Source: Pedobacter panaciterrae
Lineage (GTDB): Bacteria > Bacteroidota > Bacteroidia > Sphingobacteriales > Sphingobacteriaceae
Reading direction: 5' to 3'
Length of the DNA: 64,000 nucleotides
Assembly (NCBI RefSeq): GCF_013204795.1
Contig: NZ_JABMKW010000017.1
Span: 744,001-808,000, forward strand
This document shows positions 55,638 to 64,000 of this stretch, piece after piece. The notes below the pieces were generated by a model. It saw nothing but the letters and a program-made list of their open reading frames with translations. It was not told where the DNA came from and ran no database searches. The translations under genes were made by a program, and so were the position numbers. Numbering within the stretch: position 1 is the first letter of the stretch; the number at the start of each line of letters is the position of its first letter.

Positions 55638-55651
55638 GCAAACGTTTGCGC
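55638..55651. promoter_or_regulatory. LacI-type operator-like palindrome (copy 1)
   Basis: GCAAACGTTTGC is a perfect 12-base palindrome, with GC following (55650-55651). Read on the minus strand it gives GCGCAAACGTTTGC, sharing 13 of 13 bases with the copy at 58944. CAAACGTTTG-type palindromes are bound by LacI family regulators. The site lies between convergent gene ends, an odd place. Confidence 0.5.
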
Positions 55652-55694
55652 AATCATTTCAAAATCAGAACAAAAGGAATAGAAGCTAAAAAAA

Positions 55695-55714
55695 GGAGCG
55701 TAAATTTACGCTCC
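55695..55714. terminator. Bidirectional terminator between SDR and lacZ-like gene
   Basis: Perfect 20-base palindrome GGAGCGTAAATTTACGCTCC flanked by seven A (55688-55694) and by CTTTTT. It can stop both the plus-strand SDR and the minus-strand GH2 gene. Confidence 0.85.
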
Positions 55715-55724
55715 CTTTTTCTGG

Positions 55725-58700
55725 TTATTTTATTGGGTTTATCCAGTAAGAATATTCATGTTTTACAAAAGGAACTCGGTATTCCTGTAAAGGCATAGAA
55801 CCCCAGCTATCGATTCCTTGTACACCACTTTGGATCAAATCCATGTGCATGTAAATTTTATCGCGCTTAACAAGTTCGCCTGAATGATACTGCTGTTTCT
55901 CTTCTTCCGGGTCAAGATCATCCAATGAATATGGAAGTGCTGAGAAGCTCAATAAGCTATCGGCCATACCAAAGCTTAACCCTTTTCCTTTTTTATCTGT
56001 AAAATTCACCCAGCGTACATCTGTTTTATTACCGCTTTCCTGTGGACGCGCATATGGGAAATACTGCTCATCAACAGTTTGACTATACAGGCCAATAGAG
56101 GACCCTGTTTTACGATCCCAATAGGTTTCTCCAGGGCCGCGGCCATAGAAATTTATTTTACTAAACTCTTTGCTTAATTGCAGATCATTACCGATACGCT
56201 GCATTAGCGGATACTTTCCTTTAATGGCTGTAAACTTGTTGTCTACTTTAACCACTCCATCTGCCCTTACTGTAAATGTCTGCGTTACAGAAGCATCACC
56301 ATTTACCAGTTCTTTTGTAAATGTTACAGTCACATCACCCGCCCCATCTTGTTTAAGATCCGCCATACTTAGTTTACCTTCTGTATAAGCATTGCGCCAC
56401 TTCCTTAAGCTACTGTTAAAACCTGCACCTATATCATTATCTGTAGGTGCACGCCAGAATGCCGGGATTGGTCCTTCGGCAAGCATTTGAACCCCTTTAA
56501 TACTATAGCTGCTCATAGTACCCGCTGCCATATCAAAAGCTACAGAAAAGTCTTTGCCTTTTACAATAGCTTTACCTGATTCTTTTTCTATCAATAGCTT
56601 GCCATTAGCAGTTGCTATTTTAACAGGTTGGGCTGTACCGTTCCATGCAAATTGTTCTGCTGCGATGTTATATCCCGCCGGTAAAAACGGTTCTTCCTTT
56701 TTAAGGTTATAATAAATATTTAAAAAGTATTCTGCTCCTTCCTTAACCTTGGTTTTAATTGGTAAGCTGATCTCCTTTTCTGTTCTTGGATCAATATTTA
56801 AAGCACTTATATTACCTTTCTCTATAGCCTTACCATTTTCCAGAAGTTCCCATGCCAGCCCAACGTTATCAAGGTTTTTAAAGAAATAAGAATTATTGAT
56901 GCTGATCTTATTTGACCCGTTATAAGCTGTTTTAATATACTGATATACCTTTTTTACCTCAACAGCCATTGGTGTCATTCCTCTGTAATTGGTAACAACA
57001 CCTTTTACACAAAAATCATTATCACTAAAATCCTGATTAACGGGACCGCTTAATGGAAAATCTCCACCATATGCATTAATGCGTTTACCATTTTTAACCG
57101 TATCAATTGCCTGATCTATCCACTCCCAAATAAAGCCTCCCTGTAAATTAGGCTGGCTTTCTATAACGTCCCAATATTCTTTAAAGTTACCCAAACTGTT
57201 GCCCATAATGTGCGCAAATTCACTCATAATAAGGGGTCTGTCTGGTTTGCTGTTAGCATATTCCTTAAGCCAATTCGGATCTGGATACTGAGGCACAATC
57301 ATATCTGTATTGTAATCTTCTTCTGCGCGTTCATATTGTACCGGCCTGATGTCATTTGACTTTAACCAGTCGTAACCCTCATAAAAATTAACCCCATTTC
57401 CCGCTTCGTTTCCAAGCGACCATGTGATTACCGACGAATGATTTTTATCGCGTTCATACATTCTTTTAATACGCTCCAAATGAGGAGCTCTCCATTGTTT
57501 ATCATTACCCAGTGTATATGCCAGATCGTAATAGCGACCATGAGATTCTATATTCGCTTCGTCAACAACATAAAGACCGTATTCATCACATAACTCCATC
57601 CAATATGGATCAGGAGGATAATGAGAATGCCTAACTGAGTTTACATTCAGCTTTTTCATCATCTCCATATCTTTTCTCATATCGGCACGGGTAAGTGCAT
57701 GCCCTTGGGTTGCATTATGCTCATGACGATTAACACCTTTAAAGAATACCCGCCTACCATTTACCAGAAAGTTATTATTTACCAGTTCTACAGTGCGGAA
57801 ACCGATGCGCTGAGGAATAACCTCCAGCACTTCTCCTTTTTTATCTTTAAGTGTGATGAATAGTGTATACAGATTTGGTGTTTCTGCAGTCCATGCTGCA
57901 ACATTTTCTACCTGTGTATTAAAGCTAACCGTACTTTTAAAATTTCCAAGAACTGTTTTAACCCCTTTTGTTTCATCTTTGTAAACAGATTTACCTTTAG
58001 GATCTACCAAGTCTAATTCTATAGCGAAGCTATCAGGCTTGCTGTGCATGGTTTTCTTGTCTATTCTGTAATTGTCTATTTCGGCAGTAAATGAAAGAAT
58101 CCCATTTTTATATGATTTATCCAGTGTTGCAATTGCTTTAAAATCTCTTACATCTAATTTTGGTGTAGCATACAGATAAACATCTCGCTCAATTCCCGAA
58201 ATACGCCACATATCCTGGCACTCCAAATAACTTCCATCACTCCAGCGGTACACTTGCAAAGCAACCAGGTTTTCTCCGGGCTTTATATACCTGGTAATAT
58301 CAAATTCTGCTGCAAGTTTACTGTCTTCGCTATAGCCTACTTTTTTACCATTTACCCATATATAAAACGCGGATTTTACAGCCCCAAGATGAATAAATAC
58401 CTGGCGGCCATCCCAATTTTGAGGCAGACTAAATTTTTTACGATAAGACCCTACCGGGTTATTATCTACTGGAATATCAATAGGAGGATTCATTTTAGCG
58501 CCGGTATTTTTACGGCCGGCAAATTCGTATGGCTGATTTACATAGATAGGCAAGCCATATCCATTGGTTTCCCAATTGGCAGGCACTTTAAAATTATCCC
58601 ATTTGCTATCGTCGAAATCTGTTTTAAAAAAATCATCCGGACGCTTACGCGGGTCCTGTACCCAATTAAATTTCCATTGGCCATTTAAGGTTAAAAAGTA

Positions 58701-58883
58701 ATCGGATTTTTCTTTCTCTCTCTTAGAAGCCAGATTTTTGTTTTCAAAAGCAAAAGCTGATGCTCGCATTGGCATTCTATTAACTGAGACTACTTCGGGG
58801 GTTTGCAGTTCAGACGGCAATTGCTGTCCAATTACAGCCGAGGTAGCCAATAATAGAGATAGGGTTGTTAAAAAAGTTCTCAT
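55725..58883 (-). CDS. lacZ: Beta-galactosidase, GH2 family, exported
   Basis: 1052 residues with a signal peptide (1-20). GH2 layout: sugar-binding domain (60-240), Ig-like domain, TIM barrel (from RVFFKGVNRHEHN), and a C-terminal small-chain Bgal domain. The acid/base is Glu493 in SLGNEAGNG and the nucleophile Glu555 in MSEFAHIMGNS. It hydrolyses beta-galactosides; the signal peptide indicates periplasmic action. Length matches LacZ-type enzymes. A GCGCAAACGTTTG palindrome lies 61 bases upstream of the start, another lies past its stop. Confidence 0.93.
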   Translation of the reverse strand: MRTFLTTLSLLLATSAVIGQQLPSELQTPEVVSVNRMPMRASAFAFENKNLASKREKEKSDYFLTLNGQWKFNWVQDPRKRPDDFFKTDFDDSKWDNFKVPANWETNGYGLPIYVNQPYEFAGRKNTGAKMNPPIDIPVDNNPVGSYRKKFSLPQNWDGRQVFIHLGAVKSAFYIWVNGKKVGYSEDSKLAAEFDITRYIKPGENLVALQVYRWSDGSYLECQDMWRISGIERDVYLYATPKLDVRDFKAIATLDKSYKNGILSFTAEIDNYRIDKKTMHSKPDSFAIELDLVDPKGKSVYKDETKGVKTVLGNFKSTVSFNTQVENVAAWTAETPNLYTLFITLKDKKGEVLEVIPQRIGFRTVELVNNNFLVNGRRVFFKGVNRHEHNATQGHALTRADMRKDMEMMKKLNVNSVRHSHYPPDPYWMELCDEYGLYVVDEANIESHGRYYDLAYTLGNDKQWRAPHLERIKRMYERDKNHSSVITWSLGNEAGNGVNFYEGYDWLKSNDIRPVQYERAEEDYNTDMIVPQYPDPNWLKEYANSKPDRPLIMSEFAHIMGNSLGNFKEYWDVIESQPNLQGGFIWEWIDQAIDTVKNGKRINAYGGDFPLSGPVNQDFSDNDFCVKGVVTNYRGMTPMAVEVKKVYQYIKTAYNGSNKISINNSYFFKNLDNVGLAWELLENGKAIEKGNISALNIDPRTEKEISLPIKTKVKEGAEYFLNIYYNLKKEEPFLPAGYNIAAEQFAWNGTAQPVKIATANGKLLIEKESGKAIVKGKDFSVAFDMAAGTMSSYSIKGVQMLAEGPIPAFWRAPTDNDIGAGFNSSLRKWRNAYTEGKLSMADLKQDGAGDVTVTFTKELVNGDASVTQTFTVRADGVVKVDNKFTAIKGKYPLMQRIGNDLQLSKEFSKINFYGRGPGETYWDRKTGSSIGLYSQTVDEQYFPYARPQESGNKTDVRWVNFTDKKGKGLSFGMADSLLSFSALPYSLDDLDPEEEKQQYHSGELVKRDKIYMHMDLIQSGVQGIDSWGSMPLQEYRVPFVKHEYSYWINPIK

Positions 58884-58943
58884 TTGTATTCTTAGATTGT
58901 ATTATCCACCCTCGAACCTAATTATATTTTGGTTAAAACATTA

Positions 58944-58956
58944 GCGCAAACGTTTG
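58944..58956. promoter_or_regulatory. LacI-type operator-like palindrome (copy 2)
   Basis: GCGCAAACGTTTG at 58944-58956 holds the 10-base palindrome CAAACGTTTG. It is 61 bases upstream of the GH2 start and 70 bases before the divergent DUF3472 start, so it could control either or both. No LacI-family gene is in the window. Confidence 0.55.
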
Positions 58957-59025
58957 ACTTAAATTTAGTTCAACATTTTAATTATGGTTTTCATACATTT
59001 AATTTATAACACAAACCACACATAA

Positions 59026-60345
59026 ATGAACATGAAAAGAACCACCCTGTTTCTGCTTGCATTTCAGTTTTTACTTAGCACAGTTTGCCTGGCAAAAGCC
59101 CAAAATAGCGCAGAACCTGAAACCATTACCATACCGCTTGGCGGGAATGGATGGGTAAACGAAAACTCGACAGCCAGCATTAAAAAGGAAGGTATAACCA
59201 ATTGGTCTGCCGCTAGCGATGTAATTACCATCTATTTTAGAACAGAATCTTCCGGAGAAGCAGAGATTTCTTTAAAACTAAGTGTCCCGGAGGGGGAAAG
59301 TAAAATAAGTCTCACTGCCGAGGGCACGACTCTTGTGAAAGAAGTAGGTAATCTGGGCTCTGCTATAGTTAAAATAGGAAGCATTACCATTAAACAGCCT
59401 GGATATGTGAAGATAGAGCTAAAAGGACTTTCTAAAACAGGAGGTTTTTTTGCAGAGGTATCTGATTTAATTGTAAGTGGCAGCGAAGAGCTTTTAAAAG
59501 GTGCTGCTTACGTTAAAAACGATGAAGGCAATTACTTTTATTGGGGTCACAGAGGCCCATCTGTACATTTGGGTTACAAAATTCCTGCTGAAGCAGAAAA
59601 CAATACGGAATGGTTTTACAATGAAATTCAGGTTCCGGTAGGTGAAGATAAATTAGGTACGTACTTTATGTCGAATGGCTTTAGCGGAGGATACTTCGGG
59701 ATGCAGGTAAATTCACCAACTGAGCGTAGGGTTTTATTTTCTATTTGGAGCCCATTCTCCACTGACGATCCTAAATCCATTCCAGACAGCATGAAGGTTG
59801 TATTGCTTAAAAAAGGAAGCACAACAAAAACAGGCGAATTCGGCAATGAGGGTTCTGGCGGTCAGAGCTATATGTTTTATCCATGGAAAGCTGGAAAAAG
59901 TTATGCTTTTTTAATAAGAGCACAACCTAATAAAGACAAAAAAACGACGATATATACCGCCTATTTTAAGGATTTGGAAAAAGGAAACTGGCAACTTGTA
60001 GCCAGCTTTGAACGTCCAAAGTCCGGAGAGTATTTAAAAGGACTCCATTCCTTCTTAGAAAACTTCTCTCCATCAACAGGCGATCAATCCCGCAAAGCAA
60101 AATATAAAAATCAATGGGCCATTGATTCTGAAGGTAATTGGCATGAAGTTACCGCAGCAACATTTACAGCTGATGCCACTGCAAGAGAGAATTACAGGAA
60201 GGATTATGCAGGAGGAACAGAAGATTCGTCATTCTTTTTAAAGAATTGTGGCTTTTTTAATGATTTCACTCCAATAAAAACTCCTTTACAAAGAAAATCA
60301 TCTGGAAAAGAACATCCTGAAATTGATTTTAAAAAACTGCCGTAA
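59026..60345 (+). CDS. Exported DUF5077/DUF3472 protein
   Basis: 439 residues with a signal peptide (1-25, LAKAQ). N-terminal domain (about 28-155, ITIPLGGNGWVNENSTASI) fits DUF5077; the rest (WFYNEIQVPVGEDKLGTYFMSNGFSGGYFGMQVNS, then LHSFLENFSPSTGDQSRKAKYKNQW) fits DUF3472. Probably a carbohydrate-associated secreted protein, but no catalytic residue can be assigned. It is divergent from the GH2 gene (142 bases). Confidence 0.75.
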   Translation: MNMKRTTLFLLAFQFLLSTVCLAKAQNSAEPETITIPLGGNGWVNENSTASIKKEGITNWSAASDVITIYFRTESSGEAEISLKLSVPEGESKISLTAEGTTLVKEVGNLGSAIVKIGSITIKQPGYVKIELKGLSKTGGFFAEVSDLIVSGSEELLKGAAYVKNDEGNYFYWGHRGPSVHLGYKIPAEAENNTEWFYNEIQVPVGEDKLGTYFMSNGFSGGYFGMQVNSPTERRVLFSIWSPFSTDDPKSIPDSMKVVLLKKGSTTKTGEFGNEGSGGQSYMFYPWKAGKSYAFLIRAQPNKDKKTTIYTAYFKDLEKGNWQLVASFERPKSGEYLKGLHSFLENFSPSTGDQSRKAKYKNQWAIDSEGNWHEVTAATFTADATARENYRKDYAGGTEDSSFFLKNCGFFNDFTPIKTPLQRKSSGKEHPEIDFKKLP

Positions 60346-60350
60346 GGCCT

Positions 60351-60386
60351 ATAAGGGTGTTTAAATTAAGTTTTGGACACCCTTAT
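60351..60386. other. Hairpin between convergent DUF3472 and DUF1501 genes
   Basis: Perfect 10-bp stem ATAAGGGTGT/ACACCCTTAT with a 16-base loop, overlapping the DUF1501 stop. No T-run follows in either direction, so termination is uncertain. Confidence 0.4.
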
Positions 60387-61651
60387 TAACTCATCACTCC
60401 TATTTTTGAGCCACTCCAGTCTGGGAACAGCACCTTATCATTATTAATTCTTAAGTGCTTATCGGCAACCTCACTAAACACAGCTCTAAAATCTGTAGTA
60501 ACTGCAAGGTCTCTTCCATCTTCAAGGTTTTCAATTGCAAGAGGATTCACTATACCATGTACTAATCCTCCCTTTACTCCATTTCCAAGAATAAAGTTGC
60601 AGGAAGCCCTGCCATGATCTGTCCCTCCGGTTCCGTTTTGTTTTACTGTTCGGCCAAACTCAGTCATGGTCATAACCGTTACGTCATCTTGCAGCGTATC
60701 TATGTCTGTCCAAAAGGCCATAATACTTTCACTGAGATCATTTACATTTCTTGCAAAAATTCCGGTTTCCCTTCCCTGATTAAAGTGAGTATCCCATCCT
60801 CCCGATTCAGCAAATGCCACTTCCATCCCTACATTCATTTTGATTAGCTGTGCAATCTGCTTCAAAGAATTTCCTAAGGCTGAATTAGGATAGATAACTC
60901 CATTGGTGGGTTTATAATTTTTCACATCTGTTTTTTGAAGCATTTTTATGGCTTCAAAACTCTCTTTCCCGGTTTCTTTTAATAGACCAGAGGAAGTTTG
61001 ATCGTAAAGATCTTCAAAGCTTTTAGCAGCCATGTTGGCTCCATTAACATTACCCCTCATTTGAATGTTAAAATCTTGCAGGTTGCTAATGGCTACCGCG
61101 GGATTATCACCATAAAAAGATCTTGGTAAGGATGAAGTTAAGCTCACTCCTCTGAGGGGCGTTACTCCGTCGTGCCCAAGCAAGCCAACGGCTCTGTTTA
61201 GCCACCCACTTTCAGTACCTTTTTTAAAAGGCGTACCTGATTCCATATAATCCTGTGCGTCGAAATGAGAGCGTGTATTATTTGGAGAACCTATTCCGTG
61301 TACTATTCCCATTCTTTTTTCTCTAAATACCTGTTCAAAGGAGCCCATTGAAGGGTGTAACCCAAAACGGCCATCCAAATCTATCAAGGGTTTATTTGCA
61401 GAAGTTTTAGCAGCTGACATAAACAGAGACGGTCTCGCAGTCCTTAAATATTCGTCTGTAAAAGGAGTTACCGCCATAAGTCCATCCATAGCTCCCCGCT
61501 GAAAAATGCAAACTAGTATTTTCCTTCTTTCAAAAAGGCCTGGTTGCTTTATCCCGGCAACAGCATCGGCCAGAAAACCTGGTACTCCACCCATCCCTAT
61601 TCCAAATAAGGCAAGTCCTCCTGCTTTTAAAAATCCCCTTCTTGATGTCAT
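60386..61651 (-). CDS. DUF1501 protein with Tat-type signal
   Basis: 421 residues. The N-terminus TSRRGFLKAGGLALFGIGM is a twin-arginine signal. The body has CIFQRGAMDGLMAV, GLHPSMGSF, GIGSPNNTRSHFDAQDYMESG, GGWDTHFNQG and TMTEFGRTVKQNG, as in DUF1501/sulfatase-fold-like proteins. It usually occurs with DUF1800, as here (19 bases upstream). The function is unknown; it is widespread in Planctomycetes and Bacteroidota. Confidence 0.88.
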   Translation of the reverse strand: MTSRRGFLKAGGLALFGIGMGGVPGFLADAVAGIKQPGLFERRKILVCIFQRGAMDGLMAVTPFTDEYLRTARPSLFMSAAKTSANKPLIDLDGRFGLHPSMGSFEQVFREKRMGIVHGIGSPNNTRSHFDAQDYMESGTPFKKGTESGWLNRAVGLLGHDGVTPLRGVSLTSSLPRSFYGDNPAVAISNLQDFNIQMRGNVNGANMAAKSFEDLYDQTSSGLLKETGKESFEAIKMLQKTDVKNYKPTNGVIYPNSALGNSLKQIAQLIKMNVGMEVAFAESGGWDTHFNQGRETGIFARNVNDLSESIMAFWTDIDTLQDDVTVMTMTEFGRTVKQNGTGGTDHGRASCNFILGNGVKGGLVHGIVNPLAIENLEDGRDLAVTTDFRAVFSEVADKHLRINNDKVLFPDWSGSKIGVMS

Positions 61652-61670
61652 GATAGTTTTTTATTTAAAT

Positions 61671-63554
61671 CTATTTACGTTGGAATTCAGGAGAACCAAG
61701 AATTACACCTACTACCTGAGCCAATTCTGAATTCTTCACATCTTCTTTTTTAGTTATTCTACCCTTTTTAACGCCTCCCATAACTTCGGTGTTGTCAATA
61801 TTCGATGCTACGGGCGTGTTTTTCTCAGCAGCTATTTCTACTTTTTTATTTAAATCGGGATCCTTAAGCATAGGTTTCAATCTCTTTATGGTAGCGTCAA
61901 GATTACGTTCGGGCATAATGATCTTGCTGTATGTTGTTAAAGCTGCCTCAGCACTCTCGGGTTCATGATTATTGTTTAAAGCCGCCAGGTCAACCTTTAT
62001 TCCTGGGATGCGCTGAGAAGCAAGTGCCAAACCAAAATTCATTCGGTTTAATAATGCTCCGGTATTAATCCAATATTGACCCCTATCTGGGAATCCTGTT
62101 GGAGCCTGATAATAGTACATCTTTTGTCCCATTTTGTTGATCCAGCTAAACAACTGATATGGTTGTGTAATTTGAGCATCTAAACTCCGTACTGCGCTAA
62201 TGGCAAGTTCAAAAGGCGACTTTGTTTTTTCCCTTAAAGCATCAACCTTCCAGAATTCGGGAGAAGAAACCATGATGATCATTACCTGTTTTATATCTCC
62301 GTCTGTTTTAATAAATGTTTTTGCCATTCTATCTATAAGCCGTGGAGATGGTTGATCGCTTACAAATTTTGTTGCAATCTTTTTTGAAATGAATTTTGCC
62401 GTAGAAGGATGATGGGCAAGCATGGTTAGTAAGGTTACACCTTCCTCATACCCACCATTGGCAGAGAATCGTTTGCCAAGCACTGTTTTCTCTCCATTAT
62501 CATGCCGGGTGGGCACAAATAAGAAATCTCCCTGATGCACAAACCCTCTTTTTTCAAGATTAGTTTCCCCAACATTATCCATCAGCTTTTTCATTCCTGC
62601 ACCATATCCATCTTCGCCCATTGGAGCAATAGTCCAGCCCGTTAATACCCTTGCCGCCTGCGTTACATCGTTCTGGTCATACCCCCCATCCACGCCAAGT
62701 GTATGTAATTCCATTACCTCACGGGCATAATTCTCGTTTAATCCCCCTTGTTTCTTTTTAACCTGTGCTTTCCTATTCTTATTGCCACCTTTTGTTTGTA
62801 CAGAATCATTTCTGACAGCTGCGGGTTGCCCGCTGCTACTAAAATTATCTAAATAGATAAGCATTGCAGGGGACTTAGCCGTAGCCAGCAGCAAATCGTT
62901 GAACTTACCAGTTACATTGGGTCTGATCACATCCCGTTCAAAAGCAGGAACAAAAGAAGCGCATTGGTTTTTGGTCAAAGAGACATTAAAGTGATTGAAC
63001 CAGAAATCGGTAAGTAACTCCCGTAATTGATTATTCGTATAAGCAGCTCTTAAAATTTTCTGGTTAATAAACTGACGATATAGCTCTTGTTGGGGCTTTA
63101 GTCCATTCATTTCCATATACTCTTTAATCTGCTTTTTATACGCTGCCTGATTTCCTTTATTTACCGAATCTTTATCTATAGCTCCATCTTTAATGGCCAT
63201 ACGCAATACTCTTGCTGATCTGGGATATTTATTTTCTACATCAGTATTACTTAAATTGATATCATCAAATTGGGCCAACATTTTATCCAGCTCTTCATCT
63301 TGTAAGCTGCCTTCCAGCTGTTGTATAAACCATTTCTCTAAACCTATTTTCAGAACACGATCTACGTCTCCAGCCTTGGGGCCGTAAGTAAATCTGCTTA
63401 GCATGTGTTCGGCTGCCTGTCGCTCACTTAGTCCTGCTTGCTTGTAAGGGAATTTCAATTTTACAGTAACTGATTCCTTTTGAAAAAAAGAGCATAGGGT
63501 AATAAAAAACAAAACAAATACTAAAGAGAAGAGGATCTTAATGGATGTTTTCAT
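61671..63554 (-). CDS. DUF1800 family protein
   Basis: 627 residues with an N-terminal hydrophobic signal (about 7-23, including FITLCSFF). Family marks: AAEHMLSRFTYGPKAGDVDRV, LRELLTDFWFNHFNV, NENYAREVMELHTLGVDGGYDQNDVTQAARVLTGW and QYWINTGALLNRMNFGLAL. Partner of DUF1501. A Gly/Lys/Gln-rich linker near 270 is unusual. The function is not known. The gene heads a two-gene unit. Confidence 0.88.
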   Translation of the reverse strand: MKTSIKILFSLVFVLFFITLCSFFQKESVTVKLKFPYKQAGLSERQAAEHMLSRFTYGPKAGDVDRVLKIGLEKWFIQQLEGSLQDEELDKMLAQFDDINLSNTDVENKYPRSARVLRMAIKDGAIDKDSVNKGNQAAYKKQIKEYMEMNGLKPQQELYRQFINQKILRAAYTNNQLRELLTDFWFNHFNVSLTKNQCASFVPAFERDVIRPNVTGKFNDLLLATAKSPAMLIYLDNFSSSGQPAAVRNDSVQTKGGNKNRKAQVKKKQGGLNENYAREVMELHTLGVDGGYDQNDVTQAARVLTGWTIAPMGEDGYGAGMKKLMDNVGETNLEKRGFVHQGDFLFVPTRHDNGEKTVLGKRFSANGGYEEGVTLLTMLAHHPSTAKFISKKIATKFVSDQPSPRLIDRMAKTFIKTDGDIKQVMIIMVSSPEFWKVDALREKTKSPFELAISAVRSLDAQITQPYQLFSWINKMGQKMYYYQAPTGFPDRGQYWINTGALLNRMNFGLALASQRIPGIKVDLAALNNNHEPESAEAALTTYSKIIMPERNLDATIKRLKPMLKDPDLNKKVEIAAEKNTPVASNIDNTEVMGGVKKGRITKKEDVKNSELAQVVGVILGSPEFQRK

Positions 63555-63721
63555 AGTTGTTTTGTTGGATTATGTTGGTATGACAATTAAAACGTCAAAA
63601 AGATTAATCAGCATATAACTTATTATGAATAGAGAAATCCGTCATTAAGATTTGAACGTATATATGCTTATAAGCGTTGAAAATTTCATTGAAGTAAGAC
63701 TTTAGGGTGGTGATCAATATG

Positions 63722-63752
63722 GCCGATGTAATTATAAAGCATCGGCTTTTTT
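63722..63752 (+). terminator. Orphan plus-strand terminator
   Basis: Stem GCCGATG/CATCGGC (63722-63728 with 63740-63746), 11-base loop, then TTTTTT. It points along the plus strand, but no plus-strand gene lies upstream as far back as 60345. It may end a small RNA, or act as an attenuator before the cupin gene. Confidence 0.7.
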
Positions 63753-63811
63753 GTTTTGTCAGGGATTTTTAATTTTTGATATCTGCAATTCCCTTCACTA
63801 TCGTTTTTCTA

Positions 63812-63819
63812 TAATTTTG
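63812..63819 (+). promoter_or_regulatory. Possible -7 box of the cupin-like gene
   Basis: TAATTTTG matches TAnnTTTG, 23 bases before the ATG at 63843. No good -33 box is found at the usual distance. Confidence 0.4.
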
Positions 63820-63842
63820 CTTTGTCTTAATATTGAATTAAC

Positions 63843-64000
63843 ATGAAGTTTGACTTATCACCAATCGATATCGTTAATGATATTTCCAAAGAGGAATTCG
63901 AAAAGAACTACTTGAACGCCCGCAAACCGCTCATTATAAAAAACATGTCGAAGACATGGCCTGCATACGACAAGTGGAATTTAGACTACATGAAATCTGT
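63843..64000 (+). CDS. Cupin-like/JmjC domain protein, start only
   Basis: The frame opens at ATG 63843 with MKFDLSPIDIVNDISKEEF, then FEKNYLNARKPLIIKNMSKT and WPAYDKWNLDYMKS. The pattern of a Lys/Arg-Pro-Leu-Ile-Ile strand and WPAxxKW matches the N-terminus of cupin_8/JmjC-type Fe(II)/2-oxoglutarate oxygenases. Only 52 codons are visible. The metal ligands (HxD...H) would lie outside the window. Confidence 0.6.
   Translation, partial: MKFDLSPIDIVNDISKEEFEKNYLNARKPLIIKNMSKTWPAYDKWNLDYMKS

Overview
The window looks like chromosomal DNA of a gliding-type Bacteroidota, most likely Sphingobacteriaceae close to Pedobacter. The support is: low GC; the gliding/type IX secretion genes gldB, gldK-L-M-N and sprE/porW; an ATP synthase operon lacking the beta and epsilon genes; many SPxx-lipoproteins and exported glycosidases; TAnnTTTG-type -7 promoter boxes; and few Shine-Dalgarno sites. 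The genus is inferred, since no rRNA is present.

Layout. 1-16.8 kb is housekeeping: serS (cut by the window edge), rsmI, a PH/SHOCT protein, lnt, nadE, a beta-barrel protein, gldB, a patatin phospholipase, comB, gcvT, glycosyltransferases, rnhB, a dipeptide-type ABC permease, a flippase-like membrane protein, ruvC and a DUF4349 lipoprotein. 16.9-23 kb holds the atpZ-(i)-B-E-F-H-A-G operon on the minus strand. 23-30 kb carries sprE/porW, a class A PBP and uvrC on the plus strand. 30-36.7 kb is the gldKLMN machinery on the minus strand, preceded by hemD and a DUF4271 membrane protein. 37-41.4 kb has AraC and LysR regulators and a three-gene exported module (TsdA-like dihaem cytochrome, DsrE-like protein, ModA-like binding protein). 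41.4-48.8 kb is a carbohydrate locus without SusC/SusD: a beta-propeller glycosidase, a DUF2961/GH172-like protein, a DUF3863-like protein and a divergent six-hairpin glycosidase.

49-52.4 kb is the most unusual part. A 647-residue protein fuses a prenyl-synthase-like alpha domain to a squalene-cyclase-like toroid. It overlaps a gene for an M50 membrane metalloprotease with an N-terminal PqqD-like (RRE-type) domain. A 52-codon gene follows, encoding an acidic-leader, Ser/Thr/Trp-tailed peptide, and the unit ends in a strong hairpin terminator. This has the form of a RiPP (ribosomally made, modified peptide) cluster with a terpene-cyclase-type partner. I cannot match it to a described class.

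52.4-64 kb contains an exported carboxypeptidase-regulatory-domain protein, hemW, an SDR, a GH2 beta-galactosidase flanked by two copies of a LacI-type operator sequence, a DUF5077/DUF3472 protein, a DUF1501/DUF1800 pair, an orphan terminator, and the start of a cupin/JmjC-like gene.

All functional calls come from reading motifs by eye. No searches were run.
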